NCBI GenBank assembly: GCA_018652685.1 | Contig: JABIBQ010000056.1 | Span: 1 to 41,921, forward strand | DNA length: 41,921 bases | DNA from: Candidatus Bathyarchaeota archaeon | GTDB taxonomy: Archaea; Thermoproteota; Bathyarchaeia; TCS64 | Reading direction: 5' to 3' | Shown: in pieces, positions 1 to 7,176 of the stretch | How the letters are laid out: every line of letters begins with the position of its first letter | How positions within the stretch are numbered: the stretch's first letter is position 1 | Position numbers and translations under genes: made by a program | The notes under the pieces: generated by a model | What the model saw: only the letters and a program-made list of their open reading frames with translations | Databases searched by the model: none | What the model was told of the DNA's origin: nothing

Positions 1-83
1 AGTACAACGGCATCGAGATCAGGGTTACTTGGGACGATGCGAAACTAGCAGCAGCTGGTATCGTTCGACCTGGTCCAAAGTAA
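1..83 (+). CDS. 3' end of an unidentified gene (partial)
   Basis: The third frame is open from the window edge to a TAA at 81-83. It gives a 26-residue tail ending in IVRPGPK, with no start visible. The tail has balanced codon use and is followed by a T-rich stretch (about 96-121) that could end transcription. The product cannot be identified from so short a piece. A longer ATG-started frame at 29-310 overlaps it but runs into the MFS gene and looks like chance. Confidence 0.45.
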   Translation, partial: YNGIEIRVTWDDAKLAAAGIVRPGPK

Positions 84-251
84 AACTTCTATCTACTCTT
101 TTTTTATTTTTTATCTTTTCAAGAGCCGATTATGTTACTTGTTTATTCACTACTTCGGTGAAAATACTCAAGTTTACCTCTTGGAACTATTGTCAAACTT
201 GCGCAGAGAAATTTTATAGGAAAGTCCTCAGAGGGCTAGAAAATCAGAAGA

Positions 252-1520
252 TTAGGAATGGTCATAGACACCCGGCGAAGTCTCACGGAGCTTCGAAGCC
301 AGGAACATGATTGGAACCGTTATCAAGACGCAGGCAGTCCCGACGGCTGGGAACCCAAAGTTCTGAGCTAGATATCCGCCAATTGCAGGCACTAAGAGGC
401 TGCCGGCCCCGCCGATTAACTGGTTGACTCCCATCATTTGCCCCATGGACGTGGGTGGTGTACTGTCCCCCAGCATTGCCACGGTGGCCACGTTGTTGAT
501 GCTCCATCCCAGGCCCACGAAGAACAGCCCCGTGGTCACAATCAGGTAGTTTGACGTCAAGGGCGTTATGAAACCGCTTATTCCCAGGACGACGCTTCCT
601 ATGTACATCATCTTCTTCCTGCCCATCCTGTCGGCTAGTCTACCGATTACCGAGCTGAACCCGAACATGCCGAAGACGTGGAGTCCGATGCAGATGGATA
701 TCAGCGTGACGCTGTACTTGTTCTGCCTCAGGATCAGGGCCGAGAGTGACATTACCATGCTCATTACGGCGAAGCTCAGCGCGTTGTTTGCCAGGGAAAT
801 CTTGATGGGGAGTTCTCTCAACAGCTCGCCAATCTTAACCTTGCTCTGCTCAACTGCCTGTTTCCCCTTAGAGATGACCTCTCCAGGGTAATGGTCAGTG
901 ATATTCCTCGCTATCTCCAATGGGTCAGGCTTGATCATATAGATTAGGACACCGCTCAGCACCATCAGGAACGGGATGACAAGCCAGGGTAATGCCAGCT
1001 CGTCCATTCCGTGGTTCGCTGCGTAGTTGCTCGTCGCCCAGACAAGGAGTGGTGAGCCAATTGAACCCAGGGATGTACCTGTCATCACGTATCCCATGCC
1101 CTCCGCCTTGAGGCGTCGGGGGAACATGTCGATGGCGGCTACCGTCCCCTGCCGTAGTGCTCCCATGCCCAACCCGTTGACGACTAACCCCACCATGAAA
1201 ACGTTGAGGCTGATTGAGATCACGCTGTAGTAGATCAACAGCGCGCCGATACCGTAGAGAACGACGCCCAGGAGGAGGACTGATTTCCTGCCCTTTCGGT
1301 CAGCCAGTAATCCAGCCGGGTATGACATGAGGGGGCCAGTGATCTTGCCCATGCTCAGTGTCGCCCCGATTAGGGCCAGCACGTCGGTGAACCTCAGCAT
1401 GATGAGTGAACCGAGGCTGGGTATCAGCTGGAAGCCCGTGGCGACAAGTGCCTGTATCAGTGCCAGATATAGAGTGTTTCGTTTGATATGCGGTGGTATG
1501 CCTGTTTTTTCCTCGGTCAT
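252..1520 (-). CDS. MFS transporter, 12-TM, substrate unknown
   Basis: A 422-residue major facilitator superfamily membrane protein. The loop signature DRxGRK occurs twice, at residues 70-79 and 293-303, as expected after TM2 and TM8 of a 12-helix MFS carrier. Hydrophobic segments fill most of the rest, and a charged stretch around residues 200-240 is the central cytoplasmic loop. The gene sits directly downstream of and in the same direction as the UxaA and LarA genes, so uptake or export of a hydroxy acid or sugar acid is a reasonable inference, but nothing in the sequence fixes the substrate. The gap to uxaA (119 bases) carries an AT-rich element near 1560-1570, so it may have its own promoter. 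Confidence 0.9.
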   Translation of the reverse strand: MTEEKTGIPPHIKRNTLYLALIQALVATGFQLIPSLGSLIMLRFTDVLALIGATLSMGKITGPLMSYPAGLLADRKGRKSVLLLGVVLYGIGALLIYYSVISISLNVFMVGLVVNGLGMGALRQGTVAAIDMFPRRLKAEGMGYVMTGTSLGSIGSPLLVWATSNYAANHGMDELALPWLVIPFLMVLSGVLIYMIKPDPLEIARNITDHYPGEVISKGKQAVEQSKVKIGELLRELPIKISLANNALSFAVMSMVMSLSALILRQNKYSVTLISICIGLHVFGMFGFSSVIGRLADRMGRKKMMYIGSVVLGISGFITPLTSNYLIVTTGLFFVGLGWSINNVATVAMLGDSTPPTSMGQMMGVNQLIGGAGSLLVPAIGGYLAQNFGFPAVGTACVLITVPIMFLASKLRETSPGVYDHS

Positions 1521-1628
1521 TGAATGCGCCTACTGTAACCCCTTTTCCATCATGGTTAGATAAATACTAGACTACGCACACTAGCTGAATCAAAAATCAA
1601 AGAATTATGGTCTTTCTTTGATGGAGAT

Positions 1629-1635
1629 AAAAAAA
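1629..1635 (-). terminator. T-tract terminator after uxaA
   Basis: Seven A residues on the plus strand are a T7 run on the transcribed strand immediately 3' of the UxaA large-domain gene. Archaeal RNA polymerase often terminates at such U-tracts without a hairpin. This would separate the dehydratase transcript from the MFS gene. Confidence 0.45.
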
Positions 1636-1639
1636 GATT

Positions 1640-2815
1640 TTAGCAGTGTCCGAGCAGGTGCTCAGCTTCTCTGCTGCGCCTGAAGACGATATAGTCTTGG
1701 TACCCCAGTGCCTCCGCCTTGGTCTGCCTGCCGTTGGCGGTCTTGACAATCATGTCATGGATGCGGCCGCCCACGCTGCTGAGGCTCTCAGCCCCGTCGA
1801 GTATGGTCCCCGCGTTGATGTCTATATTGTCTGACATGTTGGCATAGGTCGTCGGGTTGCCCGTTATCTTGATGACCGGCGCTATGGCGTGACCTGTAGT
1901 GCTTCCCCTTCCACTTGTGAAGCAGACTACCTGGGCCCCAGCTGCTACCATATGTGTTACGCTTGGCACGTCCCAGCCTGGGCCGTCCATGAGGTACAGT
2001 CCTGGCTTCTTCGGTGTGTCGAACCTGTCCCAGTTGTTATACAGGACGCCCTGGATTGGCTTAGTGCCTCCCTTGACAACCGCTCCGAGGCTCTTCTCCT
2101 CGATAGTGGTCAGGCCACCGTCGATGTTGCCTTTGCTCATCCACCTGCTGCTGATGCCCATGGCCTTCTGTCGGGCCATCTGTGTCTCGATGATATCGTA
2201 GATGGCGTCAGATGTCTCTTTGTTGACCGCCCTATTGGCAAGTATGTGCTGTGTACCTGTCATTTCCTGGGTCTCGCCGAACATAACCGTCCCGCCATCC
2301 TCGATGAGCTTGTCGGCTGCAACGCCCACCGCTGGATTTGCCGCTAGACCGCTTGAGGCGTCGCTTCCGCCGCACTCAACGGCCAGAATCAGTTTGCTCA
2401 ACGGGAAAGCCTCCCGCTTCTGCTCAGCTATGTCCTGCTTCATCTTCTGGAGTATTCGCACGCCCTTGGCGTGGGTCTTGATGGTCCCACCCTCCTCCTG
2501 GATCGTGAGGTTGAACACTGGCTTGCCGCTAGGCTCGATCTTCTCCATCAGGATGTCACCTGTTAGGGTCTCGCATCCAAGGCCGAGGATGAGCACTCCT
2601 GCCACATTTGGGTTAAGCGCGGTACCAGCAAGGTTGTGTATTAACATTGCGTCGTCTCTGCAGCCATATGTCTGTGTGATTGCCACGGAACCCTCCACCT
2701 GTTCCGCTATCTTCTTGGCTGGCTCGTAGCTACAGTCCATTGTTGACAGAACAAGCAGGTGATTCCTTACGCCGACGGTGCCGTCAGGTCTCTCGTACCC
2801 GTAGAACTGCGCCAT
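1640..2815 (-). CDS. uxaA: UxaA-family dehydratase, catalytic (C-terminal) domain
   Basis: A 391-residue protein matching the large domain of the altronate/galactarate dehydratase family (UxaA/GarD). These are metal-dependent lyases that remove water from sugar acids to give 2-keto-3-deoxy products. Family blocks are visible: GYERPDGTVGVRN near the N-terminus, CGGSD at 148-152 followed by SGLAANPAVG, and SGRGSTTGHAIAPVIK around 301-316. In many bacteria the N-terminal SAF domain is fused; here it is a separate upstream gene overlapping by one base (TGATG), so the pair should be co-translated. The true substrate is uncertain because the family covers altronate, galactarate and other acids. The neighbouring LarA-type racemase and MFS carrier suggest hydroxy- or sugar-acid catabolism. 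Confidence 0.88.
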   Translation of the reverse strand: MAQFYGYERPDGTVGVRNHLLVLSTMDCSYEPAKKIAEQVEGSVAITQTYGCRDDAMLIHNLAGTALNPNVAGVLILGLGCETLTGDILMEKIEPSGKPVFNLTIQEEGGTIKTHAKGVRILQKMKQDIAEQKREAFPLSKLILAVECGGSDASSGLAANPAVGVAADKLIEDGGTVMFGETQEMTGTQHILANRAVNKETSDAIYDIIETQMARQKAMGISSRWMSKGNIDGGLTTIEEKSLGAVVKGGTKPIQGVLYNNWDRFDTPKKPGLYLMDGPGWDVPSVTHMVAAGAQVVCFTSGRGSTTGHAIAPVIKITGNPTTYANMSDNIDINAGTILDGAESLSSVGGRIHDMIVKTANGRQTKAEALGYQDYIVFRRSREAEHLLGHC

Positions 2816-3129
2816 CAGGTAACCCCCCTGATCTCAGGACCTTCGGTATGCATGTTCGCGCTGTTGACGTTGTGGGTGTGAAGCCACGCCCCTACCTTGA
2901 CCTCCTTTGAGGCAATGCCGATCACCTGGCCGTACTTGACTATCTTGTCGCCCACCTTAAGGTCTGTTAACGCGATCTTGTGGCCGAAAATTATCTGCTC
3001 CACCGGCTTTGCCTTCAGCACGACGTCCCCGTCGGGACTCAGCACCTCGACCTCATCGCCTGCCTCGACGATGCTCGTGGCCGTGGCAACGTTATCCTTG
3101 GCATCGATTTGTATAGCCTTCTTTGACAT
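2815..3129 (-). CDS. UxaA-family SAF-domain (small) subunit
   Basis: A 104-residue protein corresponding to the N-terminal SAF domain of UxaA/GarD dehydratases, the small beta-rich part that helps close the active site and binds substrate. It contains the typical central stretch VVLKAKPVEQIIFGHKIAL and the histidine-rich HTHNVNSAN near residue 90. Its stop overlaps the start of the large-domain gene by one base, so translational coupling is expected. A TATA-like TTTAATATC on the minus strand lies about 25-35 bases before the ATG (near 3155-3164), so a leaderless transcript starting here is possible besides read-through from larA. Confidence 0.85.
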   Translation of the reverse strand: MSKKAIQIDAKDNVATATSIVEAGDEVEVLSPDGDVVLKAKPVEQIIFGHKIALTDLKVGDKIVKYGQVIGIASKEVKVGAWLHTHNVNSANMHTEGPEIRGVT

Positions 3130-3180
3130 GATAGGGAAATAATCGGTTTGCTGATATTAAAGAGATAAGAAAAGGGTGGT

Positions 3181-4443
3181 TTACCAGTGAACAGGGTTCT
3201 CTGGAATGCAACTCGTGCCGTCAGGGATGACTGCAACCCTGCTGCCCGAGCCGTGATGGTTCTTGAGCTCCTCTATAACCTCGTCCCACTTCCTGATCCA
3301 CACGACCTCCTCAAGGTCATGCCTCCACAGGAAGCTCTTCAATGGGTAGTTCCCGAAGATGATCATCTTCTTGCCCTTGAGCACCCTGCGCTTGGCCGGG
3401 TTCCAGAGGCAGGCTCCTACCTCCTTGCCGTGCCTGTTGAAGAGCCAATGATTGATGTCACCCTCGGGGTCGTCGTTGACCATAACGATGGTCCCTTCAT
3501 CGGTCACGCTGTTGTACATGGGCCAGAGGCTCAGGTATGGCTCGTTCTCCCTCATGTACGCGCCCGCAACGACTATGTCCGCCTGTGGGTTCTCCGTCCT
3601 GTGCCACTTCATGACGCCCGCACCTGCCTTGCGTTGTGTCTTGACAAAGTCGCCCGCGTACAGCTCTATAGGGTTCCTCTGCATGTTGAGCACTGTGTCG
3701 ATCTTGAAGTCGAGGCCGGCCATACGGGCGGTCTCCTCCATGTCCATCCTCATCCGATTGTCCTCGTTCATGAGATAACCTGTGGACTTGCACGGGGTCA
3801 GTCCGGGCCCGAAGCCGCCGATATCGCCGTGGTTGTACTTGATGGTCTCCATGCCTGCAACTCCCGGGCTGATCATCTTACCGCCGCCGCTGAGACCAGT
3901 CAGTCTGTGGAACAGAACTGTGCCGATTCCGATCTTCAGGTCACACGCCATGACCTCGCTGTTGACCCACACGGGTGTGCCCAGCTCGGTCTTGCCAAGG
4001 TAGTCCAGGATGTCGTAGGGATTGTGGTTGTAGACGGCGTAGTTGGACACGATGTCGTCTCCCAACTTCTTGACGAAATCTCTCCTGCCGTATGTGCCGT
4101 GGGTACCGGGTGCGATGATGAACCTGATGTTATCCTCCGGGATACCCGCCTTGTGCAGTGTATCAAGTATGAAAGGTGTGTACTGAAACGTCTTCGTAGG
4201 CCTTGTCATGTCGTCGAAGATAATCACGACCTCCTCCTTGCCCTCCGCTAGCTTGGTGAGGGACTTTTGTCCTATCGGGTTATTGATGGCCGTCTTGATC
4301 TGCTCCGGGCTCATGGGAGTTGCGTCCTCTGATGCGACTTTGCACAGGTGCACTTTCCACTCGTCGGGGAAGAATAGCTCAAAAGGCTTGTCGTCGTACC
4401 AGCAATGATGGGGAATATTGACCTTGGTCAAATTAATCAACAA
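3181..4443 (-). CDS. larA: LarA-type nickel-pincer racemase/epimerase (DUF2088)
   Basis: A 420-residue homologue of lactate racemase LarA, which uses a nickel-pincer nucleotide covalently held by a lysine to racemise or epimerise 2-hydroxy acids. Spacing fits the Lactobacillus plantarum enzyme: His115 in GTHG, His179, Lys189 in SGGGK and His205 in YNHG correspond to H108, H174, K184 and H200. A DDMTRP block at 77-82 matches the substrate-binding Asp/Arg region. All cofactor ligands therefore appear present. The cofactor-making genes larB, larC and larE are not in this window. Family members act on various hydroxy acids and sugar-acid-like substrates, so lactate is not assured. It leads the cassette that continues with the two UxaA genes and the MFS carrier. 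Confidence 0.85.
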   Translation of the reverse strand: MLINLTKVNIPHHCWYDDKPFELFFPDEWKVHLCKVASEDATPMSPEQIKTAINNPIGQKSLTKLAEGKEEVVIIFDDMTRPTKTFQYTPFILDTLHKAGIPEDNIRFIIAPGTHGTYGRRDFVKKLGDDIVSNYAVYNHNPYDILDYLGKTELGTPVWVNSEVMACDLKIGIGTVLFHRLTGLSGGGKMISPGVAGMETIKYNHGDIGGFGPGLTPCKSTGYLMNEDNRMRMDMEETARMAGLDFKIDTVLNMQRNPIELYAGDFVKTQRKAGAGVMKWHRTENPQADIVVAGAYMRENEPYLSLWPMYNSVTDEGTIVMVNDDPEGDINHWLFNRHGKEVGACLWNPAKRRVLKGKKMIIFGNYPLKSFLWRHDLEEVVWIRKWDEVIEELKNHHGSGSRVAVIPDGTSCIPENPVHW

Positions 4444-4460
4444 GACCTTGGTTGATTGCC

Positions 4461-4470
4461 TTAATATAAT
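4461..4470 (-). promoter_or_regulatory. TATA-like box for larA
   Basis: The plus strand reads TTAATATAAT, which is ATTATATTAA in the direction of larA. Its centre is about 22 bases before the larA ATG, the spacing expected for a leaderless archaeal transcript. Confidence 0.5.
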
Positions 4471-4521
4471 GTATGCGAAATAAGAAGATGTAGAACTTTT
4501 TCTCCCGCCTCGATTTGATTA

Positions 4522-4549
4522 TCACATGGTAACCTAATACATTATGTGA
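4522..4549. promoter_or_regulatory. Inverted repeat upstream of larA, candidate operator
   Basis: TCACAT and ATGTGA form a perfect 6-bp inverted repeat with a 16-base spacer. The flanks also roughly match (TTATCACAT against ATGTGAAAA). It lies about 50-80 bases upstream of the larA TATA-like box in the larA-eno gap. The two half-site centres are 22 bp apart, about two helical turns, which suits a dimeric regulator. No regulator gene is adjacent. Confidence 0.35.
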
Positions 4550-4669
4550 AAAGGCTGGACGGGAATTCCTATTTTAATTGCTGAGCCACGAGATACACCA
4601 GTCAATCCGGTCATGCTGTGCCTTGCGCCGCGTCTACGAGAGGCTTTGTAACGAATATCGTACACTAGG

Positions 4670-5926
4670 TCACTTGAACAGTGATTTGGGGTAGGACGCC
4701 TTCTCTTCTAGCCATTCCTCGATCCTGAGGAGCTGGTTGTACTTTGCCGTCCTCTCGCCCCTACATGGTGCGCCCGTCTTGATCTGACCGCATTCCAGGG
4801 CAACGCTGAGGTCCGCCACGAATGGGTCCTCGGTCTCACCGCTCCTGTGGCTGGCCATGACGTTGTAGCCGTTGTCCATGGCGAGTTTTGCTGCCTCAAG
4901 TGCCTCGGTCAGGCTCCCGATCTGGTTAACCTTCCAGAGCAGTGCGTTGCACGCGCCCACGTCAATGCCCTTCTGGAGTCGCTTCGGGTTTGTGACGAAT
5001 AGGTCGTCCCCCAGCACTTGGATGTCCACCGCCTTTGTGATATCAACGAACCCTTGATAGTCCTCTTCCTCAAGGGGGTCCTCGATGCTTGATATGGGGT
5101 ACTTCTCCACGAGGTCAACGTAAACCTCGATGAGCTCTCCGGTGCTGATCTCCTTCCCCCTGTAGTTGTAGACGCCGTCGCCCACGAAGAAGCTGCTAGC
5201 AGCCACGTCAGTGGCCAAGGTCACATTGTCGGCGTAGCCGAGCTCCTCAGCTGAAGCCATTATCGCCTCTATGGCTTCCTCGGGCGTGTCCATGGGGGGG
5301 CTGAAACCGCCCTCGTCCCCCACATTGATGGCGTTCTTCCCATAGTCCTCAAGAAGCTTGCCCTTGAGGGTCTGGTATATCTCACTGCCCATTCTCAACG
5401 CCTCAGCGAAGCTCTTTACACCCGTCGGGGCCACCATGAACTCTTGGAAATCAAGCTGGTTCCCGGCGTGCATCCCACCGTTGACCACGTTGAAGAAGGG
5501 TACAGGAAGTAGGCTCGAACCTGGGTTGATGTACTCGTACAGCTTGACCCCCTTGGACGCCGCAGCTGCCTTGGCGGATGCAATGCTCACGCCCAAGATG
5601 GCGTTACCCCCCAGCCTGCCCTTGTTATCGGTCCCATCTAGCTCGATCATCAAATCATCGAGCTTGGCTTGGTCCGTTACGTCGTAGCCCATGAGCTTGG
5701 GTAATATTTCGTCCTTGATCCCCCTGACCGTATCTGAAACGCCCTTCCCGTGGAACCTCACGCCCTTGTCCCTGAGCTCAACTGCCTCGTAGATACCGGT
5801 GCTGGCCCCACTGGGTACTGCCGCTCTACCAAAGAAGCCGTCATCGGTGGTGACCTCGACCTCGATGGTGGGGTTTCCACGGGAGTCAAGTATCTCCCTA
5901 GCGTGAATGTGACTGATCTTCCCCAT
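4670..5926 (-). CDS. eno: Enolase (phosphopyruvate hydratase)
   Basis: A 418-residue enolase, which interconverts 2-phosphoglycerate and phosphoenolpyruvate in glycolysis/gluconeogenesis; full family length. The N-terminus has AREILDSRGNPT. The catalytic acid Glu205 sits in GDEGGFSP. Magnesium ligands are Asp240, Glu282 (in IEDP) and Asp307. The catalytic Lys332 is in KVNQIG and the SHRSGETED loop is at 359-367. A TTTAAACC-like promoter element lies about 25-35 bases upstream (near 5953-5966), and the gene is probably transcribed alone. The next minus-strand gene upstream is larA, 227 bases away. Confidence 0.97.
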   Translation of the reverse strand: MGKISHIHAREILDSRGNPTIEVEVTTDDGFFGRAAVPSGASTGIYEAVELRDKGVRFHGKGVSDTVRGIKDEILPKLMGYDVTDQAKLDDLMIELDGTDNKGRLGGNAILGVSIASAKAAAASKGVKLYEYINPGSSLLPVPFFNVVNGGMHAGNQLDFQEFMVAPTGVKSFAEALRMGSEIYQTLKGKLLEDYGKNAINVGDEGGFSPPMDTPEEAIEAIMASAEELGYADNVTLATDVAASSFFVGDGVYNYRGKEISTGELIEVYVDLVEKYPISSIEDPLEEEDYQGFVDITKAVDIQVLGDDLFVTNPKRLQKGIDVGACNALLWKVNQIGSLTEALEAAKLAMDNGYNVMASHRSGETEDPFVADLSVALECGQIKTGAPCRGERTAKYNQLLRIEEWLEEKASYPKSLFK

Positions 5927-5968
5927 GCTGGTTCAAGTGGGGAGGTGGTTAATGGTTTAAAAAAATAT

Positions 5969-6217
5969 CTACTGGATGGCCTTGGAAATGTCTTCAGCGG
6001 TGAACGGCCAGCCCACCAGCTTGATCTCGTCATCAACGACGAAGCTGGGCACGGCCATGACGTTGATGCTCATTCCTCGATCCACGCCCTCCGATGTGTA
6101 AGTGTCTACTTCCGTGTACTCGAAGCCTGGGGTCGCTGCCTTGTACTCCTTGAGTAGCTCCCTTGCCTTGGGGCAGTGGGGGCAAACCGGGCTGTAAAAT
6201 AGCTCTATCTTTTTCAT
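5969..6217 (-). CDS. Glutaredoxin/thioredoxin-like small redox protein
   Basis: An 82-residue thioredoxin-fold protein. It has the redox motif CPHC at residues 12-15 after a first beta strand, and the cis-proline loop VMAVPSF. It resembles the short archaeal glutaredoxin-like thioredoxins that shuttle electrons to protein disulfides. Its ATG overlaps the stop of the thioredoxin reductase gene (ATGA), so the two are one operon and this protein is the likely electron acceptor of that reductase. An A7 run just after the stop on the plus strand (T7 in the transcript direction) can serve as terminator. Confidence 0.85.
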   Translation of the reverse strand: MKKIELFYSPVCPHCPKARELLKEYKAATPGFEYTEVDTYTSEGVDRGMSINVMAVPSFVVDDEIKLVGWPFTAEDISKAIQ

Positions 6218-7131
6218 TTTCTTCCCAACTGTTTAACGTACTTCATGGCGGTGAGCGCTGCCTGAGCACCCATACCTGTCGCTGTCACGATCTGCATTCC
6301 CTTGCAACAGCAGTCGCCTGCGGCGAAGATACCGTCCATGTTTGTTCTCTGGTCCTTGTCAACGAGGATGCAGCCGCCAGCATCGGTATCCACACCCGCT
6401 TCACCCAGGATGGTTGATGCCGAGACGTGCTCAAGGATAATGAACACGCCGTCAAGCTTGACCTCGTCACCGTTGTCCAGCTTAAGGTACTCCACGAAAT
6501 CAGAGCCGCCGATTTCCGTGATGTTCGCGTCGTATAAGAACTCCACCTTAGAGTCCTTCTTGATATGCTCAAGCTCAGGGTACTCTTCCGTGTACCCCTT
6601 CTTTCCAGGGATCGCGTAAATCTTGGAAGCTGACTCCCCGAGGACCTCAATATCATGGATCGCCTCGTGGCCCCCTCCTATGATTGCAACTGTCTTGTCC
6701 CTGAAGAACGGACCGTCGCAGACGCCACAGTAACTTACTCCCCTGCCCTTGAACTCATCCTCTCCCTTGACGCTGAGGCTCTTCCTGCCCATACCGGTGG
6801 CGATGATTACCGCCTTTGCCTGCCTGATGCCCTTCCTCGTGGTGAGCATCTTCATCTCACCGAAGTCAGCGATTCCGACAACCGTCTCGCTGCTGAACTC
6901 GGCCCCGAACTTCGATGCCTGCTTCTCCATTAGAGCCATCAGGTCCGGCCCGCTGATCCCGTCAGGGAACCCGGGGTAGTTCTCCACCCAGTGGGCCTCA
7001 AGTGATTTTCCGCCTAGCTTGTTCCCTTCTAGGACGATGGTCTTGTTGTTGTGCCTGGCGGCGTAGATGGCCGCGGTGAGTCCAGCCGGGCCCCCGCCAA
7101 TGATTATAATGTCATGGATGTCCTCAGACAT
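6214..7131 (-). CDS. trxB: Thioredoxin reductase-like flavoprotein
   Basis: A 305-residue low-molecular-weight thioredoxin reductase family protein. It binds FAD through GGGPAG (12-17) and FAAGD near the C-terminus, and has the redox pair CGVC at 135-138. The second nucleotide-binding loop is altered: GGGHEAIHD (152-160) replaces the usual GGGNSA-type motif, and AIPGKKGY (173-180) stands where NADPH-dependent enzymes have HRRxxxR. So NADPH may not be the reductant. Related archaeal enzymes such as that of Thermoplasma also lack the motif. It forms an operon with the small CPHC redox protein. Confidence 0.9.
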   Translation of the reverse strand: MSEDIHDIIIIGGGPAGLTAAIYAARHNNKTIVLEGNKLGGKSLEAHWVENYPGFPDGISGPDLMALMEKQASKFGAEFSSETVVGIADFGEMKMLTTRKGIRQAKAVIIATGMGRKSLSVKGEDEFKGRGVSYCGVCDGPFFRDKTVAIIGGGHEAIHDIEVLGESASKIYAIPGKKGYTEEYPELEHIKKDSKVEFLYDANITEIGGSDFVEYLKLDNGDEVKLDGVFIILEHVSASTILGEAGVDTDAGGCILVDKDQRTNMDGIFAAGDCCCKGMQIVTATGMGAQAALTAMKYVKQLGRK

Positions 7132-7176
7132 GGCGATTATCGAGAAAGATTAAGATGGGTAGAATAAAAAGGGGCG

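Noticed and set aside
29-310. 93-residue plus-strand frame at the left edge
   Set aside because: It overlaps both the partial gene end and the MFS 3' end, and its translation shows no recognisable protein pattern.
3187-4251. 354-residue frame antisense to larA
   Set aside because: It lies wholly within the larA gene on the other strand, and the larA product is clearly conserved. The long frame reflects the codon bias of larA.
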